A stretch of 64,000 bases of DNA from Pseudisothecium myosuroides (taxonomy: Eukaryota > Streptophyta > Bryopsida > Hypnales > Lembophyllaceae). The position numbers were made by a program, and so were the translations under genes. Of this stretch, positions 48,119 through 58,570 are shown piece after piece. The DNA lies in NCBI GenBank assembly GCA_951799445.1, contig OX637287.1, forward strand, positions 40,143,724 to 40,207,723, given 5' to 3'. How positions within the stretch are numbered: the stretch's first letter is position 1; every line of letters starts with the position of its first letter. A model generated the notes under the pieces. It had not been told where the DNA came from. It searched no databases and saw only the letters and a list, made by a program, of their open reading frames with translations.

Positions 48119-48430
48119 TAGAGTATCTAAATAATTTTGGAGACTCAGTACTGTATTTTGGAAAGTTATGAGAGCTTGTACTGCATAAATTTTGGATTGG
48201 TTATGTGAATAGGGCTTATAAGACAAGATGATGTTGCCAAAGTGGTAGATTAATACTGAATGAGGAAGTTTGTCTATTAGTTGTATAAAAAATACTCTGC
48301 CTTGACAAAAAGAGATATGACTCAAAGAGTTGGTTTCATTTTGAAATAACTTCTAATGACTAAAAGAATGATAGATATTTACTCAAAAAAAAACCCGCAA
48401 AGATAGAAATATACTCGTGAAACAATCAAA

Positions 48431-48594
48431 TATTAGAAGAGATTTAGATAAGTGCCTAGAAACTGGGATGTACCAGAAAAGAATTTTTTTTTAAATATAT
48501 TTTTCTGACTGCCCATACCACTGTTCACAACATGGGAAAAGATTGGTGAACAAGCCTGAAACAGCCCTTTCTTGGCCCCAAATCGCTTCTAATG
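48431..48594. mobile_element. CATTAG-family short copy (copy 6, 164 bp) sharing the outer right end
   Basis: TATTAGAAGAGATTTAGATA at 48431 is a left-type end (first base T instead of C) and pairs with the right end at 48594. So the right 164 bp of the 3.35-kb element can itself be read as a complete small member. This supports the composite-transposition reading of the large element. Confidence 0.6.
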
Positions 48595-49690
48595 TGTGCT
48601 AAGTACGGTTGAACTCCGGTGAAGGCTTTTTCTGAGGTCATCAGTTTTAGAGCACATGTGGGACATCGATTTTGAACATAGTGGTCTTGGCAATCTCATC
48701 TCAAAGAGTGTGGGGGATTTGTGTGCTTGTGACGACACTTTTGATTCCTTTCAGAAGAGTGCAATTTTTCCTTTCGGCCAGTCCATTCTAGTGCGGTGAG
48801 TGTCCCGCAGTTAAGTGACGTTGTATGCTGTGCATGTTGCAATAGGAGATGAATGAATTTGAGGTATATTCTCCGCCACGGTCACTACGAAGGGTTCCTA
48901 TGCGATGCTGAGGAGATTCTACGAGGGTGCGGAAAGTTTAAATAAGTCTAATACTTGGGATTTTTCCGAGATAAAGTAGAGCCACATCTTTTTTGAGAAG
49001 TTGTCTATGAAGGTTAATATGTAACGGTTGCCATCTCGTGATGCTACAGGCATAGTTCCTCATAAGTCTAAGTATGTGAGTTGGAGGGGTCGGGTAGTTT
49101 TGGTTGTGCGTTTTTTTGGAATGATATCCCTGGGAAGTTTTTCTAATATGCAAGATACACAAGTATGTTTGAGTAGGGGAATTGATGGGAATCCTGTTGC
49201 AAGCTGTTTGCGGGACATGTGGTAGAGTCATTGGTAATGCAGGTGACCTAACCTATTGTGCCAAAGGTGGATTTCAGCTTTAGAGGTGCGAGAAAGGTGT
49301 GGATCTGGGTCCTGTAAGAGAGATTGTTTCGTCTTCGAGGGATAATGGTTCGGCAAGTGCTGGTAAGGGTGCAGGTAAGGGTTCAGTAGGTGTTGGTATG
49401 TGGCTGGAGATGTTTGAGGTGGGTTGAAGGTTTGAAATTGGGTGAATGACTAGGTCTAGCTGATGTGCGTGTCATTTGACACGGTATAATGTGTTGTGGA
49501 CGTTGTGTGAGGCGGATAAGAGAATGCTATTGAGTTTGTCATTATCATAGATATGACACTCAATGGAGTCAAATAAGAGCTTGTATCCAGCATCTGTCAA
49601 TTTTCCTTCTGAAAGCAAGTTTGTGCAAACACCAAAGACGTAGAGAACAGGTTTGATGGCTTTTATTTCTCTAGATGGAGTTTTACTCAA
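48595..49690 (-). pseudogene. Copia pre-integrase and integrase core (5' of insertion)
   Basis: On the minus strand 49690-49472 reads VLYVFGVCTNLLSEGKLTDA, then GYKLLFDSIECHIYD, the pre-integrase region. Further on come RSDRGGEYTSNSFISYC (catalytic Asp and the GGE block) and the NGLAERKN motif near 48760-48880. EKAFTGVQPYLAH runs right up to the CATTAG element edge at 48595. Stops and frame changes are scattered through the region. Confidence 0.85.
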
Positions 49691-49769
49691 CCAGCATGAT
49701 CTGACTGTTTGTTGTCCTGATGCTAGGTATACTAGAGGCTATAGAACTAATGAGCGTAGGATTGCCCGT

Positions 49770-50957
49770 GATGTGGGAAGAAGCTCCAGAGTCGAGTAAC
49801 CAATCGGCCTTGGTTGGAGTCGAAGTGAAACAGGCCATGATTTGCTCGGTCGGATGAGTTGTTTCCTCCTAAAAGGCATCGAGACACGTTTGAACTTGAA
49901 TTGGCGGAGAGTCAGACTGGTAGTCTTTGTCATATTGGTAGTCGTCTTCTATTACTCCGGTGAGGTGAACTTGGTGGGTCGGCTATGGATGAGGTCGCGG
50001 GTGACTCTGTGGTAAGTTGCTGAGTTGAGTTTGCATTTGCTTGATGTTCTCTTCAAGCGTGACGCGGGCACATTCCCACACATAATGGCCGAGCTTACCG
50101 CATTTGTGGCATGTGATTTGAAGTTGTGGCTGTGAGTCTATCTGTGCAGGTTCCTTCCAAGCTTACAGGGCGTAGCGATCGGCAGGGACGTAGCCACGTC
50201 CTCGTGCTTGGCGGCCGTATTGGTGATGTGCTCCTTGACTACAATTGGAGTTGATGAAGTTTAGCTCCTCAATATCTCTATGTTTGTTGATCTATGGCCC
50301 AAATTCTTCTTGCAGAAGAAGCCCTTCGAGCTCAGGGAAGGAAGGTGTTCGTTCCCTCCCTTTTTGAATCAATTTGAATGTACTCTAGCTTTTGGGTAAG
50401 TTGTTTAAGGTTAGATCCACTAAGTCCTCGATTGGGATACCTATGCCAAGGCTAGCGAGTTGTGTAACTAAGGAGTTAATTTCCTGGAAGTGTTCTCCTA
50501 TGCCTTTCCCTTCTCGCAATTTCAGAGAGTAAAATTTCTCCTTGAGAGAAAAGCGCCTAGATGAATTTCTAACATCGCACATTGTATAGAGCCTGTGTCA
50601 TATATCAAATGGATCTGTGAGATAAATGATAGATAGAATGATGGAGTCTCGTACCAGCGAAGTGATAATCCAACCGGCTTTGAATCAAAGCTCCCTGTCT
50701 TTGTTGGTGCCATTGTTGACAACGGCTGGTGGTTGCATGGATGTAGGTGGCGCGGCGCGAGTTGTGATTGTCGGCGCTTCATCCATGGCAGCTATAGCGG
50801 TGGTGTTGGCTGATGCGGTGGGTGACAAGGTCGCTGAATCGGAGGAAGAAGACGATGGATCTGCAGGTTCGATAAAATACCATAAACCCTCCTGTAGCAG
50901 AATCATCTTCACCTTATAGGACCATATCACGTAGTTGGAGGGTCTTGCAAGCTTCAT
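49770..50957 (-). pseudogene. Copia gag and protease region
   Basis: Gag starts at minus-strand ATG 50957: MKLARPSNYVIWSYKVKMIL, then LQEGLWYFIEP, the usual Copia gag opening. It continues in 50582-50385 (RRFSLKEKFYSLKLREG). A zinc knuckle CHKCGKLGHYVWEC (C-x2-C-x4-H-x4-C) lies at 50111-50070. The protease active site WLLDSGASSHITG is at about 49800-49770, with the D-S-G codons at 49793-49785. Several frame breaks separate these blocks. Confidence 0.85.
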
Positions 50958-51137
50958 AGTCTTAGGAACATCTTTGATGCTAGAGTCTATAGTAAGATCT
51001 AGATCTACACTAGCGGTACTGGTGACGGCGCCGTCTGTTTGTAAAATAAAATGACAATCTATGGTTCTCTCTTCAGGACGCTACAGAATTTGTTTCACCT
51101 CTCAAGTATCTACGACTTCAACTAGAGGATTTAATCT

Positions 51138-51152
51138 GACGCTCTGATTCCA
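51138..51152 (-). other. Primer-binding site of the Copia element
   Basis: The minus strand directly inside the right LTR reads TGGAATCAGAGCGTC. This matches the initiator-methionine tRNA primer site TGGTATCAGAGC except at one position. Confidence 0.8.
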
Positions 51153-51302
51153 TGTAGACAAACGCTAAGAGATACACACTCAAAGGATCAATTGTATAAT
51201 CAAATAGATTAATGAGGGCCAGAGGTCAGTATTTTATATAAGTAGAGGAACCCTAATGGATGAGAATCATCCTAGAACCCTAATCTCTTGAATGTGTCAA
51301 CA
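51153..51302 (-). repeat. Copia 5' LTR (right copy)
   Basis: 150 bp, TG...CA ended, aligned base for base with 42323-42472. By eye about 20 positions differ, 18 of them C/T or G/A changes. Confidence 0.9.
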
Positions 51303-52880
51303 AGGTTCAACTCTCAAGATGGTTTTAGACACAAGCAACATCAGACAAAATATAAATCATGTATGATTTTTTATGAACAAAAAACAAAATTTCTAATTTA
51401 GAGTATCTTGTCCCTGTAATATTGAATTTCTAAGACCACTTACGTCCTAAGCACAATTTTCTTTTCATGCATTCTACAATATCAATATGCAATATCAATT
51501 GCTACTACCATGACCCTAGGATAATTGATTTCTTATTTTGCCCTTTATATAGTCTCAATTTGAAGAATTGGTTACAATTCTGTCATTTACTCTTGCCTTT
51601 TTAAAGTTTTTTCCACATGCTCCATTTCTCTCACACTCACTTGGCCAATTCCAAGGAGATGTAAACCACCACTTTGCATCCTCCTTGAAGTGATGTATCA
51701 TGAACAATATATATTAACTACACAAGCAATCTAAATGCAAATCCCTTCCAACGCTTTCTAGGTCCTCTATGTGCACTGTGCAACACTATTGGGTTCAATA
51801 TTTCTAGGTTTGCACAGAATACTTTTACATTGGTTTATCATTGTAGTAGCACCAAATGACTACCTTAACCTTGTAAAAAACGCCGTAGACTAAAATGATC
51901 CAATGGATGACGTAGAATCCTTTTATGTATGACGAAAATGCATATGTTCATTTTTAGAATTTTGTGCGAAAAGGCCGATAGATCTTGCATACTAGTTGAT
52001 TTCTAATGAGTGCGATTGGTTTTTTTAAGTAGATGATTCACACTGTACCAAGAGGATGATTTCCAAAGTGGATTTTCCATGCTGACAAGATTATTCAACA
52101 TACGATAAAGGTCAGATTCGACATAACTTAAGTCATTTTTGCAAGAAAAAAAAGTGCTAGATTCCATCTTGTGATTGGTACAAAGTGATGTGAACTCTTG
52201 AGAATCTTTTGTGGAATTCAATTTTGACACCTAAATGCCCAATGAGACCTTCACATATTAATAGTAATTTTCTTATGCAAGTGCCAATTATAAAAAGTGA
52301 TTTGACTCATACAGTACCGATATCGTACATGCAGGTCTGATTCGGCAGTGAAGTGCCGAATTAGTTTCTTTTTCAGGCGCAAAGGGATTCGGCAGGTGGT
52401 ATATTCTAGCCGATGTTCCAGAAATTCACTTGTAATCTTCCAAAAATTTCACTTGTAATATTTTCAAAAATTTGCACATTCCAAAAAATACTTTAGGTAG
52501 AAACACCCAAAAGCATCCCTGCTCCCATTCTTGTACCCTAGAGGTCCACTAAATGTGTCCCTAGACATTTGTTAATGTGTCCTACAAATGCTTAACTATG
52601 ATTTGTTGATGAATTTGAAGGACACATACTTCATTCTGATTTGTTGATTGCTGATTTCTGCCAATTTCGGTTCAAGGTGCACCTATGTGACAGTTTCAGT
52701 GGTCTAGGGAGCCGCCACTTTGAAAAATCATAGAAATTACATACCGCATCCAAAAAATCTATTTTTTTTTTTAATATTCATGATTTTCACTCGCTAATAA
52801 TACAAGAATATTATATTTAGGAAAAGATGCCTCCAACTATGCTGAATTGCTAATATTGACGGTTTTGGGTACGGGTTTCC
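51303..52880. other. Spacer with dispersed repeat and a hairpin
   Basis: No gene. About 51950-52260 resembles 21735-22090 (shared TTTTTTAAGTAGATGATTCACA-like core). At 52340-52361 a perfect 8-bp stem ATTCGGCA/TGCCGAAT encloses GTGAAG, and the ATTCGGCAGG motif recurs at about 52389. Confidence 0.5.
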
Positions 52881-53032
52881 ACCATAATTTATGTCTGAAT
52901 CTGACCTTTCACGTAGGGTACCATGTAGAGACGAGCCGACTAAGGAGATGAATAGTTCAGTTTTGTCCCTTCCCCGTCCCCTTCCACCCACGCGCCCGTG
53001 CTTCCGAACAACCTTCGTTTTCCGAAGCAAAA

Positions 53033-53040
53033 CCACGTCA
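53033..53040 (-). promoter_or_regulatory. UPRE-like TGACGTGG in the PDI promoter
   Basis: CCACGTCA on the plus strand is TGACGTGG on the minus strand, the unfolded-protein-response element bound by ER-stress bZIP factors. It lies about 170 bp before the start codon of an ER folding enzyme, where such control is expected. Confidence 0.5.
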
Positions 53041-53205
53041 GAAATCCGACATGGCGGACTAAGAGTGGCCAAACCCGTCACCACGCCCGCGCGTGCTTTC
53101 ACGACTTAGGGTTGGGGTCTCCTCCTTGATAAGTTATCACACACTGAGCTCAATCTGAAAACCAAAGTTGGAGTTGCGCGAAGCGATCACGTTTGAGAAG
53201 AAGCT

Positions 53206-56200
53206 ATGGCGATGTCGAAGTTCTTGTGCGGCGTTTTGGTTGTCGTCCTCGCTCTCACGGTGTTCCTGCCGTCGTCGTCTCAAGCCGCGGAGGAGCACGT
53301 CACGGTGCTCACGGCGAGCAATTTTGAGGAGTATGTCGGCAAGGAGAAGGCCGCGCTGGTGGAGTTTTACGCGCCTTGGTGAGTGTTGTGGTTGGCGATC
53401 GGAGGCTCTGGATCTGGCTGCTTCTGTTTTTTTGTTTGTCGGTAACGCTTGGGATAAACAGGACAGGGAAGCTGATTTTGTCTTGAGCCGATGTTGTGAT
53501 GAGGTTCTTGCGGATCTGTTGTGTGTGTTGATTGGCAGCCTTGGATTATGTCTTATCCTAATACTACCGAAAGTCTTGTACAAGGAGTTTATACGAGGAA
53601 TTTTAGTTTATTCATTCGTACTCTGCTCTTGGTTGAATTTGTTTTGATTTTTATGTTGTGTTTGAAATCGGACATGTAAAGTCATTATCTCGAAGAAAGA
53701 GTTTGCTTTTCTTGATTACAGCTTCTTATGTATTGGTTTGTATGAATTAAGGATTTCTTTTTTTGTTAAAGTGATTCTCTCTTATATTTGTTACTGTTTG
53801 AGTTACCTCAGAGGAGGAATAGATGTCTGTAACAGTTTTTGCAGTGAATTTGATTATCAGATGCTTTGTTACTTTTTATTAATTTTTAATTTGATTGCAT
53901 AGAATTATGTAATTAAGACTTTTATTGGCATATTCTTGGAACTACTGGTAGGAATCGACGAAGTATGAGTTTTTTGGTGTTCAGGATATTGATTGGTGTG
54001 TTTTTGTTAATGTGTTTACAGGTGTGGACACTGTAAGAGGTTGGCCCCAGAGTACGAGAAGCTAGGTGAAGTGCTTAAGGGACAGAAAGGCGTTTTGATA
54101 GCGAAGGTAGGAGCTTTTATTTTAACTGTTCATAATCTATGTTCTATGGCCTGTTGTGTGATTGGTTAGTGACTAGCATTCCAATTTTCCATGCATTGTA
54201 GTTAGACTTATCGACTTTGGAATTATCAGTATGTGGACACCAAAATTCAAAAACTTACAACCTAATCCTGGTGTCTTTCCCACTACAGTAATATATTGTA
54301 TCGTCTTTGGGGTTAGATTAATGGCAAACTCTTGTTGTACGAGCTATTTTGAGGTGATGTGACAGTGATGATGCCTCGAATGGTTCTTGTCGCAGGTGGA
54401 TTGTGATGATCACAAAGCGGTGTGCAGTAAGTTTGGTGTTCAAGGATTTCCAACGATCAAGTGGTTTCCTAAGGGATCTCTGGAACCTAAAGAGTGAGTA
54501 TCAGTTATTACTTATTAGATACAATTGTATCTCAGTGTTGCAATTCTGTGTTTCGTTGAAGAGGATTTGAAGAGTTTATACTAGAAATTACAAGAATGTT
54601 AGGTATTCCATCGACAGTGGTAATCCTGACCGTTAAGAATTGTTTGTACCAGTTACTCAGGAGGTCGCACAACAGATGCACTTTTAGAATTCGTCAACAC
54701 AGAAGCAGGTAAAATTACTTATCCATATTTAGGAACTTGATATTGTCTAAAGCTCTGTAATCACTTTCACCAGTCAAGCAGATCTCGGTATTTGAGTTTC
54801 TGAGTATTTTTAATGTCTGCAGGTACCAAAGGGAAGGTGACTACAGCTGCTTCAGAAGTGGTGGTACTCACCCCATCGAACTTCGACAAGATCGTGTTGG
54901 ATCGCTCAAAGGACGTCCTTGTCGAATTCTACGCTCCTTGGTACGATAACTGCTTGAATTCTGTATAGTTGCACTCAACGGCATTGAAATTATTGTCATT
55001 GTACTGTACAGTGAATTGTCTGTTCCTTTCATGATCATAGCCACTCATAGATCCTCATAGATGCTCTTCAGACCTCTTGCAAAGTACCATGCGCTGTGAT
55101 CGGGATTATTAGCAGAGATTTGCTGACCGCTTTTGTGCTGTACTTCGCCGGAAAAACCCACTTGACCAGTATTTTCATGTTTTTGCCTTCTGATTTGGTT
55201 CGGTTCTATTCTCATGATTGATCCTCGATGACCGATGGTCTGCTTTTGGCAGGTGTGGCCACTGCAAAAGTCTAGCCCCTGTAAGATCCGCTTCTGTATC
55301 TCCTTGTATATGATACGTGCAGAAGATTGAGTCGAAAATTGTATTGTAGTGCTAAAATATGTTGAATTTGTAGCTACATGATGAATTAGGTAACCATTTG
55401 ACAAAGGGTTTAGAAAACAGTATCTGTTGTTGTTGTTTTGTATGTACCCATCACACCCGAAGATGCAGAGTTTTGCATTTTGTGTGAGAATCATCATCAC
55501 ACAGAAAATAATTATCTGTTCTTTTGTTGTTGTTCAGGTTTATGAAAAAGCTGCTGCAGCATTTAAGTCAGAGAAGGATGTTGTGGTTGCCAATGTTGAT
55601 GCCGATGCTCACAAGGAACTTGGTTCAAGGTATGGAGAGATTATAACTGTCCCCATGCTTGTTTCCACCACATGTTTCACACTGAAGGTTTCATTTCAGT
55701 TGCAAATGGTTATAATGTTGAGGAGCCAAATGAAATGTTTGCTCATGTTAATATCTGAATCTCGACATCTCCTTTTCTGGTCTCTATGTGATCCCAATGG
55801 TGGAATAAGCATCCTGAAGTGTTCCGACACTTGATCAGGGTTCATTGATGTTAGATGTGTTTTGACTACGGCAGGTTCGGAGTGACTGGTTATCCCACTT
55901 TGAAATTCTTTCCAAAGGACAACAAGGACGGTGAAGATTACGACGGTGGTCGGGATTTGAATTCATTTGTGGAGTTCTTCAACAAGAAAAGTGGAACTTC
56001 CCGCACTTCCTCTGGAGCCTTGAGCGATGAAGTACGCCTACTTTTTTTTATTTGTTTTTTCTAATTCTGCAAGGTTTTGCATGTCACAAGTAATGCTAGA
56101 TTGTTGAGGTATTTGAATTTTTACATCGCAGATTTACCTCCTGACATTATCTTGCTTGCAGGCTGGTATTTTGTCAGCTTTTGACGAGGTACTTACTGAA

Positions 56201-56931
56201 TTTTTGGCTGCTAAGCCTGAGGGGCGTGGTGACATTCTTGTCAAGGGAGAGAAGACAGCTGCCAGTCTTGAAGGCAAAGCAGCGGGGTATGTTTACAAGC
56301 TTTTGTGATTCTAATTCTAGTTTGCAAAACCGACATTATAATCACCAGTAGGTTATGAAATTTGAGGATACTGTAAATCGTATCTCCAGTCCCATCTCCT
56401 GACGGTTATGCGCTGCAGGTATGGACAAGTGTATCTGAAGGCTTTCAAGAGCATTATTTCTAAAGGGGAGGGCTATGCAAAGAAGGAAGCAGATAGACTT
56501 GCTCGCATTTTGTCGGGGGTAAGTTTTCAAAGCTGCAATACATTCTGTCTTCTATATTGTTTGATACTTACTTGGGCTGTATTACGCTGGAGCCAACCCA
56601 AGAAAATACAAAGTTCTGAGCACTCCCATTGGTTAAGGGAGACCATTTCTAAGCTCTTTGCCAATAGGTTTGCTCAGAAATTATTATTTTCTGGGCTTGG
56701 TCCCCAGTAAAGCGGCCCTTAGTTTTGGAGTATTTTGCCTCCAGTTCCTTGAATTCAACTGTTGAATAGTATTGGTCCTCTTAGTATTACTTATTTCAAA
56801 TCTTGACTTTCATCAATTATTTTCTTGAACTTACTCGCCTTTTCTGGGATGTGCAGTCGGTCAATCCCAACAAGGTGGACGAGTTTACAGTAAAGAAGAA
56901 CATCTTATCATCTATTGCTAGTAAACAATGA
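53206..56931 (+). CDS. PDIL2: Protein disulfide isomerase, PDIL2 type, 11 exons
   Basis: An ER-lumen thiol oxidoreductase that forms and rearranges disulfide bonds in secretory proteins. Exons: 53206-53378, 54022-54106, 54396-54493, 54653-54708, 54823-54940, 55253-55280, 55538-55629, 55875-56031, 56162-56286, 56419-56518, 56857-56931. All phases match and give 368 aa. Residues 1-27 are a signal peptide (hydrophobic [14 protein letters not shown], cleavage after SSSQA). Two thioredoxin a-type domains follow, with WCGHC active sites at 58-62 and 177-181 and cis-proline motifs GFPTIK and GYPTLK. The helical C-terminal ERp29c-like D domain runs from about residue 245 ([36 protein letters not shown]). 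This is the domain order of plant PDIL2-1 (UNE5/MEE30). As in that group there is no KDEL at the end (SSIASKQ). Introns fall inside both active-site codons (TG/G), a conserved duplicated gene structure. Confidence 0.92.
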
Positions 56932-57730
56932 AGGTTAATCAGAGAGTTGGTAATGAGGAATCTTGAAGGAGAAGTACGTTGAAGATGGAGCTCTCGAGAG
57001 AGGCGCCAAAGATTTCTCCACCACTCTCTGGTAACACGGACTACTGATTAGGCTTGAAGGTAATCTTCAGATGAGGGCTTATTTATCACGTTGTGATAAC
57101 ATCCTTAGAAATGTTTTGCTGTTCTAGTCTAGTTTTTAAGGGACTCTGCGCTAGAGCCTTATCCCATATTCCTCATTGGTGTTTGTAAATCTTTGAATGC
57201 AAGCTTTATTATGGTCATTTGAGCTATTTGCTAGCTCGGACCACAGACGATGGTACTCCTGTTAGTAACCATGAGCACTAACAATGCATCAATGGTTTTA
57301 TGTTCCACTATTCTGTATGGTCCGTCTCATTTTCTTCTACGGTCATTTGCTGAGAGGGTCCCTCAAATATCCTGAATATCTCATTAGATTTGTTTGTCGC
57401 ATTGCAAATAAATGAGATGTGGACATTTGATTGTTCGATGCGAGTGCATGGGTACTTGGGTGCTGCTAGGTACCAGATGATTTACTGTTAACAGCGTAAC
57501 GCCACCAAATTGTCAGCAATTCACATGAGCTGTAGGTGTTACTTAGCAGCAGTATTCATTGGTGTAGGAATTACTGTTGGACGAGGAACACATGGCTTGC
57601 TGTGTTCAAGCTTTTGTGCAGTTTGGTTAGTTCAGTTTTCATTCATTTATTTAAAAGTTTAAATACATTGCAACACCCCTGTCTTGTTTTCTTCCTTCCA
57701 AATCTGGAAGATGATTCAAAAGCCTAACGC
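56932..57730. other. PDI 3' flank
   Basis: Moderately GC-rich to about 57500, probably including the 3' UTR of the PDI gene. No further gene is seen. Confidence 0.4.
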
Positions 57731-58104
57731 AGGACCACCCATAGTCGATCACTTAAGCAATTTTCAGACAGATCATGTAGGAAGATAGGAAATATTGGGA
57801 TAGTAAATTTTCCAGAATTTTATTCTCGAAATTGAAAATATTTTGATTCTTGAAAGCTAAAAAGTTGTCTAGACTAATAGCCAATATTTAGACTCTTCCA
57901 ATTCCAATCATAGGTTAACTACTTTTTTGCTAGCTACTTCCTATTTTCTTGCTCACTACTTTGGGATGTGTGATAACCTTATTAGTCATAACCTTGAAAA
58001 AGAGGAAAAAGTACATTCTAAATTTTAGTTGGAAATTTGTTCCAACCTTGGTTGGAAATAGCAACCTACAAATTGGAGCTCCCTGGTCGAGAATGGGTGG
58101 TCCT
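57731..58104. repeat. Inverted-terminus repeat, AGGACCACCCAT ends
   Basis: AGGACCACCCATAGTCGA at 57731 is matched in inverted form by TCGAGAATGGGTGGTCCT ending at 58104. The 374 bp between are AT-rich and non-coding. The right arm is also part of a short tandem array (58076-58270). Confidence 0.5.
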
Positions 58105-58270
58105 ATCTTAAAAATGGTTTGAATATGTAGTACTAAAAGAGTTACAGCATTGGGTAGGGCTTCCTTGTCGAGAATGGGTGGTCCTATCCTAAATATGGAT
58201 TGAATATGTAGTGCAAAAAGAATTACCCTAAATATGGGTTGAATATGTAGTGCAAAAAGAATTACAGCAC
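58076..58270 (+). repeat. Short tandem array around GAATGGGTGGTCCTAT
   Basis: A unit of about 76-82 bp (TGGTCGAGAATGGGTGGTCC ... TTGAATATGTAGTNCNAAAAG) occurs at about 58084 and 58166. Its second half (AAATATGG(A/G)TTGAATATG...AGAATTAC) is repeated once more to 58267. Confidence 0.7.
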
Positions 58271-58411
58271 GATATCCAAAGGGTATTAGGCCCGGGTTAG
58301 AAATTTGACAAAATATAGATTGTCATTCGAGGGTTTTGCTTGCCTTTGACACGAGAATCCAAAATTGATGGAGATTGCTATTAGACATCCAAAATTTATT
58401 ATTTGCAGTCT

Positions 58412-58570
58412 TCTAAATTGGACGTTGTGCGTATACCACTAAATCACTTCATATATTGATTCTTAGAAGTGATTGAGTGGGAATTGATTTGAATTCCACA
58501 TTGCATACTCAATGATCAAAATCAAGAAATGGAACGTTTTTAGTGGTACATGCACTATTTCCAATTTGGA
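58412..58570. repeat. Fold-back element (Stowaway-like)
   Basis: Left arm TCTAAATTGGACGTTGTGCG and right arm (minus strand) TCCAAATTGGAAATAGTGCA pair, continuing as TATACCACTA/TGTACCACTA. Right outside the right arm lies GGGATGGAGGGAATA, which on the minus strand resembles a Stowaway end (CCCTCCATCCC beside TA). The left end is eroded. Confidence 0.5.

Larger units (their letters stand above)
45243..48594. mobile_element. CATTAG-family element, 3.35 kb, inserted in Copia integrase
   Basis: The outer ends are CATTAGAGAGAATTCGGGCC (45243) and, minus strand, CATTAGAAGCGATTTGGGGC (48594). Both match the termini of the small family members. The left sub-terminal part carries the same motif as the small copies (ACATGGCC...GGCCACATC at 45339-45364), and the right part the same CTGACTGCCC...GAAACAGCCC sequence. 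The 3-kb interior includes a nested small copy (45667-45877), coding-like but broken segments near 46432-46690 and 47385-47665, an internal duplication (about 46556-46645 and 47822-47912) and a minisatellite. No known transposase was recognised. Removing exactly 45243-48594 rejoins the integrase frame across the L-R-V-x-G motif with no duplicated base. It could be a once autonomous parent, or two small copies that moved together with the DNA between them. Confidence 0.75.
42323..51302 (-). mobile_element. Ty1/Copia LTR retrotransposon, degenerate, with nested insertions
   Basis: Two 150-bp LTRs (TGTAGACA...TCAACA on the plus strand) bound an internal region coding on the minus strand in Copia order: gag with CCHC knuckle, protease, integrase, reverse transcriptase, RNase H. 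The primer-binding site and polypurine tract are present. The LTRs differ at about 20 of 150 sites, nearly all transitions, so it is old and probably methylated. All frames carry stops. A 3.35-kb CATTAG element splits the integrase; without it the retrotransposon would be about 5.6 kb. Flanking 5-mers (GGATT left, AGGTT right) do not match exactly. Confidence 0.9.

Noticed and set aside
53168..53647. 159-codon plus-strand and 148-codon minus-strand frames over PDI exon 1
   Set aside because: They are out-of-frame shadows of the GC-rich PDI first exon and intron. The PDI frame has a signal peptide, the active site and matching splice phases.
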